The position numbers and the translations under genes were made by a program. Below, in pieces: positions 56,793 to 64,000 of a DNA stretch of 64,000 nucleotides (position 1 is its first letter; every line of letters starts with the position of its first letter). The notes below the pieces were generated by a model. It searched no databases. It was not told the origin of the DNA and was given only the letters and a program-made list of their open reading frames with translations. The stretch is from the NCBI RefSeq assembly GCF_902498185.1, contig NZ_CABVIX010000004.1, forward strand, positions 124,001-188,000. Direction: 5' to 3'. Origin of the DNA: Pseudomonas fluorescens. GTDB taxonomy: Bacteria; Pseudomonadota; Gammaproteobacteria; Pseudomonadales; Pseudomonadaceae.

Positions 56793-57455
56793 TCAGCTAG
56801 GGCAGGTCTGCGCGCCGCCGTCCAGGCCCTGGCGATAGTTGCGGCTGAGCATGCTGGCCTTGCCATCGCGCCAGGTCAGGGTGATCACATACAGCGAGTC
56901 GAAGTCGTCGCCCTTCCAGTCGTCGGTGATCACCTGGTCCTTGCCCAGGGCCTCGCCGGCCACGGCGTTGATCAGGTCGGGCAGATAGCCATGCGACCAG
57001 GCCGTATACACGGTGGCGTTGCGGTACTTGGGGCTCGTCAGCTCCTGGGCCAGGTCGTCGGTGTCGTTGGCACCGAAGTCGATGTTCACCGGCAAGCCCA
57101 GCTTGATTGCACTCGGGCTGATGGTCATCAGCGGACGGATGTAGCTGTAGCTGTTATCGAGGCTGCCTTCCTCGACATGACGAGAGGGATTGGCGGCGAA
57201 CACATAATCGGCCTTGCCGAATTTTTCCGGCAGCAGCGTCGCCAAGTCCAGGGCACGATTCAGGCCCTGGCAATTGAGCTGCCCCAGACCTTCGCCGGGT
57301 TTCTCGGCGTGACGCAGGAACACCAGTGTCTGGGTACCATCGACCGGCTCGGCACGGCTTTCCACCACTTGCAGCGCCAAGGGCGCGAAGACCGCGGCAA
57401 GTGCAACACCCAGCAACGGATAGCGATGACGAACAACGAACGAAGGCAGCTTCAT
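56793..57455 (-). CDS. Histidine phosphatase family protein, membrane-anchored or secreted
   Basis: This 220-residue protein has an N-terminal hydrophobic segment (YPLLGVALAAVFAPLAL) and a phosphoglycerate-mutase-like phosphatase domain. The catalytic His is in FLRHAEKPGEG and the second His in TAWSHGYLPDL. ATG 57455 (MKLPSFVVRHRYP) is chosen over 57503. Substrate unknown. Stands alone between the Lrp-like and FKBP genes. Confidence 0.82.
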   Translation of the reverse strand: MKLPSFVVRHRYPLLGVALAAVFAPLALQVVESRAEPVDGTQTLVFLRHAEKPGEGLGQLNCQGLNRALDLATLLPEKFGKADYVFAANPSRHVEEGSLDNSYSYIRPLMTISPSAIKLGLPVNIDFGANDTDDLAQELTSPKYRNATVYTAWSHGYLPDLINAVAGEALGKDQVITDDWKGDDFDSLYVITLTWRDGKASMLSRNYRQGLDGGAQTCPS

Positions 57456-57659
57456 GGCGGCAGACTCTGGTGGCTGATTGGGATGCTTGCCCCACCTGAC
57501 CACCCCGCGGCGGGCGCCGCAAAGCCTCGTGGCCAGGCTCCCAATCCGTGGAAGCGAGCCAGTTTCAGAGTGTCAAATGGGCAAAAGGTTCATCCATGGC
57601 TGCCGTCCTGGCGCAAACGGGACTTTAACCGGGAAATGTTTCGGTATGAAGTCATTCAT

Positions 57660-57998
57660 TCAGTCGTCGCGGGTCAACACCTCGAGCAGCTCGATCTCGA
57701 AGGTCAGGTCGGCATTCGGCGGGATGGCGCCGACGGTGCGCTCGCCGTAGCCTAGGTGGGCCGGCACTTGCAGTCTGCGCTTGCCGCCCACGCGCATGCC
57801 GATTAGGCCTAGGTCCCACCCATTGATGACGCGACCTGTGCCGATCACGCACTGGAAGGGCTTGCCCCGCGACCAGGACGAGTCGAACTCGCTGCCGTCT
57901 GCCAGCCAGCCGGTGTACTGGGTGGTGATGAGGGCACCCTTGACCACGGCCTTGCCGTCGCCTTCCTGGATATCGATCACCTGCAGTTCGTAGCTCAT
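57660..57998 (-). CDS. FKBP-type peptidyl-prolyl isomerase
   Basis: This is a minimal 112-residue FKBP domain with no signal peptide, thus cytoplasmic. Signature residues are visible: YTGWLADGSEFDSSWSRGKP, FQCVIGTGRVINGWDLGLIGM and VPAHLGYGERTVGAIPPNADLTFEIELL (key part GYG…IPPNADLTFE). It catalyses proline isomerisation in folding proteins. The IS element inserted upstream leaves its start region intact. Confidence 0.92.
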   Translation of the reverse strand: MSYELQVIDIQEGDGKAVVKGALITTQYTGWLADGSEFDSSWSRGKPFQCVIGTGRVINGWDLGLIGMRVGGKRRLQVPAHLGYGERTVGAIPPNADLTFEIELLEVLTRDD

Positions 57999-58038
57999 GC
58001 TGTCTCTCTTGAAGCGGATTGCGGGGGGCGGGTTTTAT

Positions 58039-59227
58039 CAAGTGGCGCGTAAACCCCCTTCCTTTAGGTGGGGGATACAAGCGCCGTCGCGAAGCGACCA
58101 GGGCTTGAATTGCAAAATCCGGGCTCCATAGTGTGCTTCATGAGTGAAATGAAAGCGACCAAAACCCTCAAGATTCGGGTGCGAGACAAGCACGCAGCGC
58201 AGCTGCGTGAGGCCTCTCGTGCGGTGAATTTTGTGTGGAACTATGTGAACGATCTGAGCAGTCGCTCGATTCGTGAACGTGGTCGTTTTCTGTCAGCTTT
58301 CGACATGCACCCCTACACCAAGGGTGCCGGAAAGGAACTCGGACTTCACAGCCAGACAATCCAGGGCGTAACCGAGGAGTACGTCATCCGTCGCAAGCAG
58401 TTCAAAAAGCGCCAGCTCCGCTGGCGCAGCTCGGGCGGCGCACGGCGTAGCCTGGGCTGGATCCCCTTCAAAGCCGGTGCTGCAGTTTGGAAAAACAGCC
58501 AGATCGTTTTTAACAAACAGAACTTCAAAGTCTGGGATAGCTACGGCCTGGCAGATTTCAAGTTCAGATCCGGAAGCTTCAACGAAGACGCCCGTGGACG
58601 CTGGTATTTCAATGTCGTGGTTGAGGTCGACCGCCAGCTATCTCCCGGACAAGATGCCGTTGGCATCGACCTGGGGCTGAAAACCACAGCGACCTGCAGC
58701 GACGGTGATCGCCTCGAAAGTGGCAGGTTCTACCGCGACCTGGAAAGAGCCCTGGGCACAGCCCAGCGCGCCGGCAAGAAGGCCCGCGTGAGGGCGATTC
58801 ACGCCAAGATTGCGAACCGTCGCAAGGATGCCTTGCACAAGTTCAGCAACGCGCTGGTAGCGCGTTGCGGCACCATTGTGGTGGGCGATGTAAGCTCACT
58901 GAAACTCGCGAAAACCAAGATGGCCAAATCGGTGCTGGACGCCGGCTGGGGTCAATTGAAAACCATGCTGGCCTACAAATGCGATCACGCAGGCACGGTT
59001 TTCAAGGTTGTTAGCGAGAGAAACACCACCCAGACCTGCTCGAGCTGCAAGAAATTGCCGGACTCGAGGCCGAGAGGTATCGCAGGACTTGGAATAAGAG
59101 AGTGGACTTGTTGTGGGTGCGGTGCCACCCACGACCGCGACGTTAACGCCGCAAAGAACATTCTCGCGCTCGGACATGAGCGTCCATAAGTGGGAATCCC
59201 CTTGCTTCAGGGAGGGGAGGATGTCAA
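58039..59227 (+). mobile_element. TnpB-only IS200/IS605-type element
   Basis: Left end: hairpin CCCCC-tt-CC-ttta-GG-t-GGGGG (58054-58074) preceded by TTTTAT (58033-58038), a candidate target/TAM. A second hairpin GTCGC-GAA-GCGAC lies at 58086-58098. Right end: hairpin CCCCT…AGGGG (59198-59217) followed by GATGTCAA (59220-59227), the usual IS605-group right cleavage context. No TnpA (Y1 transposase) gene is present, so it needs a helper in trans. There are no terminal inverted repeats or target duplication, as expected for the family. Exact ends are inferred. Confidence 0.75.
58140..59189 (+). CDS. tnpB: TnpB-type RNA-guided nuclease with altered RuvC-II site
   Basis: This 349-residue protein has the TnpB layout: N-terminal wedge/REC-like part, RuvC-I GIDLGLKTTAT (Asp177), RuvC-II region VVGDVSSLKLAKTKM followed by DAGWGQLKTMLAYK, a zinc finger (C300, C303, C324 or C325, C327) and RuvC-III HDRDVNAAKNIL (Asp334). 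The RuvC-II Glu normally seen in VED is Gly249 here; Glu293 (VSERNTTQTCSSC) may replace it. ATG 58140 matches family starts. The 3' end and right-end hairpin should encode the guide (omega/reRNA). Confidence 0.88.
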   Translation: MSEMKATKTLKIRVRDKHAAQLREASRAVNFVWNYVNDLSSRSIRERGRFLSAFDMHPYTKGAGKELGLHSQTIQGVTEEYVIRRKQFKKRQLRWRSSGGARRSLGWIPFKAGAAVWKNSQIVFNKQNFKVWDSYGLADFKFRSGSFNEDARGRWYFNVVVEVDRQLSPGQDAVGIDLGLKTTATCSDGDRLESGRFYRDLERALGTAQRAGKKARVRAIHAKIANRRKDALHKFSNALVARCGTIVVGDVSSLKLAKTKMAKSVLDAGWGQLKTMLAYKCDHAGTVFKVVSERNTTQTCSSCKKLPDSRPRGIAGLGIREWTCCGCGATHDRDVNAAKNILALGHERP

Positions 59228-59640
59228 CAGGTCTGGCTGAACTGCGCCATGACTTGCTCGCCGGTCAGTTGCTCGGTCGGGTTGGAGAAGCAGTAGAAGG
59301 CCGGCTTCTGGTCGACGAAGATCTGCAGGTCGAAGATCCAGTCGCCATCGCCGTCCAGGACGCCGACCGGCACCGCATCGAAACCGCCGGCCTTGAGACG
59401 ATAGAACAGGTGCGTGCCGCATTGGCTGCAGAAGCCACGCTGAGCCCAGTCGGAGGAGTCGTAGATGCTTGGTTCGCGGCCGGTACAGGTGACGTGCCGG
59501 GTGCTGTGCACAACCAGCAACGGGCCACCGCCCCATTTGCGGCACATGGCGCAGTGACAGGCGTTGACGCTGGGAGAGTCCACTTCGAGAGTTATGCGGG
59601 TTGCGCCGCAAAGGCAACTGCCATGTTTTTGCAGGGGCAT
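59224..59640 (-). CDS. GFA (glutathione-dependent formaldehyde-activating) family protein
   Basis: This is a 138-residue zinc-binding protein of the GFA/CENP-V family, with the zinc ligands CLCG, CHCAMC and CSQCG. The start at 59640 (MPLQKHGSCLCGA) is supported by family alignment. The name is historical; the substrate is unproven. Its stop codon (TGA, 59226-59224) lies within the terminal GTCAA of the adjacent IS element, so the insertion probably replaced the original C-terminus. Confidence 0.85.
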   Translation of the reverse strand: MPLQKHGSCLCGATRITLEVDSPSVNACHCAMCRKWGGGPLLVVHSTRHVTCTGREPSIYDSSDWAQRGFCSQCGTHLFYRLKAGGFDAVPVGVLDGDGDWIFDLQIFVDQKPAFYCFSNPTEQLTGEQVMAQFSQTC

Positions 59641-59738
59641 TCGAGGAGCTCCTGATCGATGGAGGCGGGAATTGGAGTCTAGCAGGGCCCGGACAGGCCA
59701 TGCCCACGCCCCTGCGCCCAACCCACGCGTGCAGCCTC

Positions 59739-60677
59739 CTACCCCAGAACCGGCGTCAACACCGCCTCCCCCGCAAAGAACGCCTGCAGATTACGCAGCA
59801 CCAGGGAGACCGTATCGCGCGCCGCTTCCGGAGATAGTCCGGCCACATGCGGCGTCAGCAAAGTGTTGCCCAAGGCCTTCAAGTCATCCGGCACCGAGGG
59901 CTCGTCATCGAACACGTCCAGCGCGGCACCGGCGATGAAGCCCTGCCGCAATGCCTGCACCAGTGCCCCGGTATCCACCACGCTGGCGCGGGCGATATTC
60001 ACAAGGTATCCCTCAGAGCCCAGGGCTTCGAGCACCGGCGCATCCACCAATGCCCGCGTCCCCGCCCCACCCGGCGTCGCCACTACCAGGATGTCGACCG
60101 AGTGCGCCAGCTGCAGCGGGCTGTCATGGAAGGTGTAGTCCACGTCTTCCCTTGGACTGCGATTGTGATAGCCGACACTCATGTCGAACCCTTGCGCCGC
60201 CCGCTTGGCAATGGCCAGGCCGACGGCCCCGAGGCCGATGATGCCCAGGCGCTTGCCCGACACCGAGGGAATGATGACGCGGTTCCACTCCCCCCGGCGG
60301 GTACTGGCGTCGGCACGGGGAATGTCGCGCAGCAAGCCCAGCAGCATGGCCATGGCATGGTCTGCCACGGTGTTGGCATTGGCGCCGGCCCCATTGGTGA
60401 CAGTGATGCCGCGTGCCCGCGCAGCGGCCAGGTCGACCTGCTCGTAACCCGCGCCGATCACGCAGATGATCTGCAGCCTGGGCAAGGCATTGATTTCATC
60501 GGCAGTGAGGCCCAGCGGGCCGCGGGTCAGCACCGCATCGATTTCGCCGGCATGGCGTTCGATGGCGGCGCTGCGCAGTTGCGGGGAGGGTGCGCGAATC
60601 AGCCGGTAGCCAGCGTGTTCGAGCAACGGCAGGTAATCGTCAACGCTTTCCACCAGCACCAAGACTGTCTTGCTCAT
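59739..60677 (-). CDS. D-2-hydroxyacid dehydrogenase
   Basis: This 312-residue NAD(P)-dependent oxidoreductase has the Rossmann motif GIIGLGAVGLAIAKRA, the catalytic Arg in VNIARASVVD, Glu in DVFDDEPSVP and His in LLTPHVAGLS. It resembles hydroxypyruvate/glyoxylate reductases, but is far from the gcl cluster and specificity is not fixed. Ribosome site CAGGAGAGGG before ATG 60677. Confidence 0.9.
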   Translation of the reverse strand: MSKTVLVLVESVDDYLPLLEHAGYRLIRAPSPQLRSAAIERHAGEIDAVLTRGPLGLTADEINALPRLQIICVIGAGYEQVDLAAARARGITVTNGAGANANTVADHAMAMLLGLLRDIPRADASTRRGEWNRVIIPSVSGKRLGIIGLGAVGLAIAKRAAQGFDMSVGYHNRSPREDVDYTFHDSPLQLAHSVDILVVATPGGAGTRALVDAPVLEALGSEGYLVNIARASVVDTGALVQALRQGFIAGAALDVFDDEPSVPDDLKALGNTLLTPHVAGLSPEAARDTVSLVLRNLQAFFAGEAVLTPVLG

Positions 60678-60722
60678 GCGCCCTCTCCTGTTCAGGCAAG
60701 GGTGCATTATGCGCAGCTCGGA

Positions 60723-61139
60723 CTATTGCGCGAAAGCCCGCCCCAGGCCGCCTGGCACGCCGCTGCTGTCAGTGTCCTGCCACGGCCCCTCAGGGCTGGT
60801 GGACCAGCTCCAGCCGTTGTTCCAGCGGTAATAGGTACGCTGGCGGTAGAAGGTGTTGGTCTTCTTCTCGAGCACATAGACGCCCAGCTTGGGGTCCCAG
60901 TGACTGGCCCCCCCCGGTGGCGGGGCGAAGCTTGCGGAGGTGCGCGGCATCGGCTTGGGCGCGGGGGTGACGGCTGGCGTGCTCGGCTTCTTGCCTGGCA
61001 AAGGCTTTACCACCGGGCCCGTTGGCGGTGCCGTAGTCTCGATCGGCGGCAAGGGCTGTTCGGCGGGCTGCTGGTGCACCGTACACGCGCTAAGTCCCAT
61101 CACCAGGGTCAGCAGGGTCAGGCGGACGGCGTAGTTCAT
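60723..61139 (-). CDS. Proline-rich lipoprotein of unknown function
   Basis: This 138-residue protein has a lipobox (TLVMGLSAC, Cys19) and a long Pro/Thr/Lys-rich stretch (about residues 24-75), followed by an aromatic C-terminal part (YVLEKKTNTFYRQRTYYRWNNGWSWS). It is presumably attached to a membrane facing the periplasm. No enzymatic motif. It lies just downstream of ccmI on the same strand and may be the last gene of that operon. Confidence 0.78.
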   Translation of the reverse strand: MNYAVRLTLLTLVMGLSACTVHQQPAEQPLPPIETTAPPTGPVVKPLPGKKPSTPAVTPAPKPMPRTSASFAPPPGGASHWDPKLGVYVLEKKTNTFYRQRTYYRWNNGWSWSTSPEGPWQDTDSSGVPGGLGRAFAQ

Positions 61140-61163
61140 GGCACGACTCTCTTGTAATCAGGC

Positions 61164-62348
61164 TTACGGATCAGGGCTGTCGATGGTCAGGTGTTGCGCC
61201 GCCTGGGTGTTGCTGGGCAGCGCCGCGCTCTGGCCGATCCATTCGCCCTGGGTGGGCTGGCCGGTACGGGACACGCGCGCAACCAGTTGGACTTCGGCAA
61301 AGTCGGACAGTTTCATCTGCGCCAGCATGGCATCGGCATCGCTGAGCTCTACTTCGATCGGCAATTGCGCCACGGTGACGCGCTTGGCGGCCAGGGGCAT
61401 GGGTGGGCCTTTGCTGGCCCGGGCGAAGATGAACACCGTGTCGTCGGGCCTGACCTTGTCGCTCAGCGCCGGCGCCAGCTCGACGCGCACCTTGAGTCGC
61501 ACCGCCTGGACAGGCGTGCCGCCCGATACCTGAAGCTTTTCGGCGGCGCGGTCGATACCGCCCTGCAGGGCGGCGCGCGAGGCATCGCCCTCGGGCAGCT
61601 GCGCCAGCAGCCGCTGCCAATAGCCAATGGCCTCTTGGTATCGCTCGCCCTCGAAGGCGGCGATACCGAGCAGGCCGAGGCTGGTGACTTCCTTGGGATC
61701 AGCCCTCAGCGCTTCGTCGCTCAACGCCTGCAGCTGCGGGTTCCACTGCTTGCCGTTGGCGAAGTACTGCGCCTGGGCCCATTGACCGAGCAGCTCGGGC
61801 TGGCGCCCGCCCACGGCCACGGCGCGCTCGAAGGCCTTGGCGGCATCGGCTGGGCGCTGATCGGCCATGTACGCACGGCCAAGGAAGTACAAGCCTTCGG
61901 CCGAACCCGGTTGGGCGGCAACGGCGCGTTCCAGGCGCGTGGTCATGTCCTGCATGCTCTTCGGCGCCTCGGCGAACTGGCGGGTCAGCTCGACCTTGTC
62001 GGCGGCGCCAAAATGCAGGTACAAGCCCAACCCCAGCAGGGGTACAAGCACCGCCACCAGCAACGGCAGCGGCCGGCCCAGGCGGCCTTCGCGGGCGGGC
62101 TCGGCATTCTCGGTGTCGGCCAGCAGTTCACGGGCCGCCTCGTCGCGGCCCTTGTCCAGCTGCCCGGCATCGAGCGCCCCTGCCTCATGCTGGGTGGCCA
62201 ATTCAGCCACCCGCTCCTGATACAGGGCCACGTTCAGTGCGGTGCGGTCTTCTTCATGCTGCTGGCGACGGCCACGCAGCACGGGGATCAACAGGAAACC
62301 CAGGGCTGCCAGCAACAGCAGGCCCGCGCAAAGCCAGAAATCAATCAT
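61164..62348 (-). CDS. ccmI: Cytochrome c maturation protein CcmI
   Basis: CcmI presents apocytochrome c to the haem ligation complex. 394 residues: two N-terminal membrane helices ([42 protein letters not shown]) then a periplasmic TPR domain ([26 protein letters not shown]). It overlaps ccmH by 8 bp, as is usual in the ccm operon. Confidence 0.93.
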   Translation of the reverse strand: MIDFWLCAGLLLLAALGFLLIPVLRGRRQQHEEDRTALNVALYQERVAELATQHEAGALDAGQLDKGRDEAARELLADTENAEPAREGRLGRPLPLLVAVLVPLLGLGLYLHFGAADKVELTRQFAEAPKSMQDMTTRLERAVAAQPGSAEGLYFLGRAYMADQRPADAAKAFERAVAVGGRQPELLGQWAQAQYFANGKQWNPQLQALSDEALRADPKEVTSLGLLGIAAFEGERYQEAIGYWQRLLAQLPEGDASRAALQGGIDRAAEKLQVSGGTPVQAVRLKVRVELAPALSDKVRPDDTVFIFARASKGPPMPLAAKRVTVAQLPIEVELSDADAMLAQMKLSDFAEVQLVARVSRTGQPTQGEWIGQSAALPSNTQAAQHLTIDSPDP

Positions 62349-62817
62349 GGGAACGTTCTTTATTCAGCAGTTTGGCGAGGCGCTCGCGTTCATCCAGGGA
62401 CAGTTCGGTATTGCCGGTAATGGCCTGACCCCGACGGCGGCGCACGATCACGGCGAGCACCACGAAGCCGCCCACCAGCAGGATTCCGGGACCAAACCAG
62501 AGCAGCCAGGTGCGCCCGCTCAGCGCGGGCTTGTAGCGCACGAAATCACCGTAGCGGTCGACCATGAAGTCGACGATCTGCTGATTGCTCTTGCCCTCCC
62601 CGAGCATGCGGAAGATCTCGCGGCGCAGGTCCGCGGCGATCGGTGCGTTGGAATCGGCAATGTCCTGGTTCTGGCACTTGGGGCAGCGCAGCTCCTTGGT
62701 CAGTTGGTGATAGCGCTCGCGCTCGGCATCGTCGGCGAATTTATAGGTATCGATGGCCGCCTGGGCCACGCCGCCAAGCCCCAGGGCAAACACGGCGACC
62801 GCCAGCCAGCGCCTCAT
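62341..62817 (-). CDS. ccmH: Cytochrome c maturation protein CcmH
   Basis: CcmH is a periplasm-facing thiol oxidoreductase that reduces apocytochrome c. 158 residues, with a signal peptide ([18 protein letters not shown]), the redox motif in [20 protein letters not shown] (CxxC) and a C-terminal membrane helix ([17 protein letters not shown]). Overlaps ccmG by 4 bp and ccmI by 8 bp. Confidence 0.95.
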   Translation of the reverse strand: MRRWLAVAVFALGLGGVAQAAIDTYKFADDAERERYHQLTKELRCPKCQNQDIADSNAPIAADLRREIFRMLGEGKSNQQIVDFMVDRYGDFVRYKPALSGRTWLLWFGPGILLVGGFVVLAVIVRRRRGQAITGNTELSLDERERLAKLLNKERSHD

Positions 62818-63350
62818 GGCCGGACCTCGTCGACCAGGCCCTGATAGAGCGGTGCCAGCTGTTCACGCCAGACCGTGGCGTCGACAACGCCGACGTGCTT
62901 GTAGCGGATCACGCCCTTGGCATCGATCAGGAACGTTTCGGGCGCGCCATACACGCCCAGGTCCAGGCCCAGGGTGCCCTGCTCGTCGCGGATGTCGAGC
63001 TGGTAGGGATTGTGGAAATCACGCAGCCATCTGAGCGCTGCGCCGTTGTCGTCCTTGTAGTTGACGCCATGGATCACCACGCCCTGCTCCGCCAGCTGAT
63101 TGAGGTACGGGTGCTCGACCTTGCATGAAGGACACCACGTGCCCCAGACATTGACCAGCGCAGGCCTGCCCACCAGGTCGGCCTGGGTGAGCGTGCGATC
63201 TCCCTGCACCGAGGCCAGGGAAAACGCCGGGAACGGCTTGCCGATCATTGCCGACGGCAGCTCGCTCGGGTCCAGGTACAGGCCCCGGTAGAGAAACACC
63301 GCCACCAGCAGGAACAGCGCCAGTGGCAAGACCATGATCCAACGCTTCAT
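62814..63350 (-). CDS. ccmG: Thiol:disulfide interchange protein CcmG/DsbE
   Basis: CcmG keeps CcmH/apocytochrome c thiols reduced. 178 residues: an N-terminal membrane anchor (LPLALFLLVAVFLYRG) and a thioredoxin fold with WGTWCPSC. Other family residues are GVNYKDD and GVYGAPETFLID with the cis-proline region. Overlaps ccmF and ccmH by 4 bp each. Confidence 0.96.
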   Translation of the reverse strand: MKRWIMVLPLALFLLVAVFLYRGLYLDPSELPSAMIGKPFPAFSLASVQGDRTLTQADLVGRPALVNVWGTWCPSCKVEHPYLNQLAEQGVVIHGVNYKDDNGAALRWLRDFHNPYQLDIRDEQGTLGLDLGVYGAPETFLIDAKGVIRYKHVGVVDATVWREQLAPLYQGLVDEVRP

Positions 63351-64000
63351 GCAGTGGCTCCAGACAGGCCCAGTACGTCACGCACCCGGGCATTGACCTT
63401 GACTCGGTAGCGCCGGTCGAAGGCCGCCACCAGACCGCCCAGGCCGGTCAGCAGACCGCCCAGCCAGATCCAGCGGACATAAGGTTTGACGTGCACGCGC
63501 ACGGCCCACGCGCCATTGTCCAGCGGCTCGCCGAGCGCGACATACAGGTCGCGGGTGAAGCCTGCATCGATGCCGGCCTCGGTCATCACCGACTGCTGTA
63601 CGGTGTACAGGCGCTTCTCGGGGTGCAGCACGCTGATCTCGCGTCCCCCTTCCAGCACGCGCACGGTGCCTTTGTCGGACGTGAAGTTGGGGCCGTCGAA
63701 ATGCCGGGCGCCCTCGAATACGAACTGGTAGCCGGCAAGCTCCACTGCCTCGCCCGGCGCCATGCGCAGGTCGCGTTCGGCGCTGTTGTTGCTCGACAGC
63801 ACCACGCCCAGGGCACAGACCGCCAGGCCCAGGTGCGCCAGTTGCATGCCCCAGTAGCTGCGGGTGAGCGTGCGCAGGCCCTTGACCAGCCCCTTGTGCC
63901 GGGTCTTGTCGACGATATCGCGCGCGCCGGCCAGTACCACCCAGGCTGCCAGGGCGAAGGTGGTCAGCACTGGCCAGTCGAAATCCTCGACCAGCAGCCC
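63347..64000 (-). CDS. ccmF: Haem lyase CcmF, C-terminal part (start beyond window)
   Basis: This is the last 217 residues of the membrane haem-ligation protein CcmF; the frame is open at base 64000 (…GLLVEDFDWPVLTTFALAAWVVLAG). Visible parts include the periplasmic domain (GEAVELAGYQFVFEG…TVRVLEGGREISVLHPEKRLY) and the final helix (PYVRWIWLGGLLTGLGGLVAAFDRRYR). First gene in the window of the leftward ccmF-G-H-I run. Confidence 0.95.
   Translation of the reverse strand, partial: GLLVEDFDWPVLTTFALAAWVVLAGARDIVDKTRHKGLVKGLRTLTRSYWGMQLAHLGLAVCALGVVLSSNNSAERDLRMAPGEAVELAGYQFVFEGARHFDGPNFTSDKGTVRVLEGGREISVLHPEKRLYTVQQSVMTEAGIDAGFTRDLYVALGEPLDNGAWAVRVHVKPYVRWIWLGGLLTGLGGLVAAFDRRYRVKVNARVRDVLGLSGATA

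Overview
The window is chromosomal DNA from a Pseudomonas of the P. putida group. Protein sequences, high GC in most genes, REP-type palindromes (…GGGAGCGGGCTTACCCGCGAA…) and the gene order dnaX … ffs–ligA–zipA–smc … xdhABC–guaD … gcl–hyi–glxR–ttuD–pyk all fit that assignment. Species cannot be fixed from sequence reading alone.

Layout. (1) 1-5.2 kb: the 5' part of dnaX (leftward, cut by the window edge), a lone periplasmic solute-binding protein and a TonB-dependent siderophore receptor. (2) 5.2-15.4 kb: an accessory region between dnaX and ffs. It holds an AT-rich cassette of a 2-oxoglutarate/Fe(II) oxygenase with two exporters, a MerR regulator with a textbook 19-bp-spacer target promoter, a UvrD-like helicase with a small partner, an orphan MNT nucleotidyltransferase, a decayed DUF3077-like gene, a DUF6124-like gene behind a structured leader, a PIN-domain toxin-antitoxin operon and a stand-alone HsdR_N-type nuclease. 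(3) 15.6-22.9 kb: core genes ffs (4.5S RNA), ligA, zipA and smc, all leftward. (4) 22.9-48.9 kb: a purine-to-pyruvate catabolic supercluster. (5) 49.2-57.9 kb: urea transporter, K+ channel, sulfate-binding protein, MscS channel, methyltransferase, DMT exporter, Lrp/AsnC regulator (5' frameshift), phosphatase and FKBP. (6) 58.0-59.2 kb: a TnpB-only IS200/IS605-type element. (7) 59.2-64.0 kb: GFA-family protein, 2-hydroxyacid dehydrogenase, a lipoprotein and the ccmF-G-H-I end of the cytochrome c maturation operon (leftward, ccmF cut by the window edge).

How the large cluster works. Guanine is deaminated by GuaD. Hypoxanthine and xanthine are oxidised by XdhAB (matured by XdhC) to urate. Urate is oxidised by the membrane/cytochrome c fusion PuuD, then processed by HiuH and UraD to allantoin, by PuuE to allantoate, and (after an allantoicase that is not in this window) by AllA to glyoxylate plus urea. 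Glyoxylate goes through Gcl, Hyi/GlxR, TtuD and Pyk to pyruvate, and a urea transporter follows. Two NCS2 permeases and two tandem Tsx-like outer-membrane channels supply substrate. Two GntR/FCD regulators and a RutR-like TetR regulator are embedded.

Most interesting observations: a recurring TTGT-N2-ACAA palindrome at three divergent promoter regions of the purine/glyoxylate cluster, which predicts one GntR regulon; a TnpB whose RuvC-II glutamate position reads Gly, with a possible relocated Glu; a structured leader before the DUF6124-like gene; and the AT-rich oxygenase/exporter cassette.
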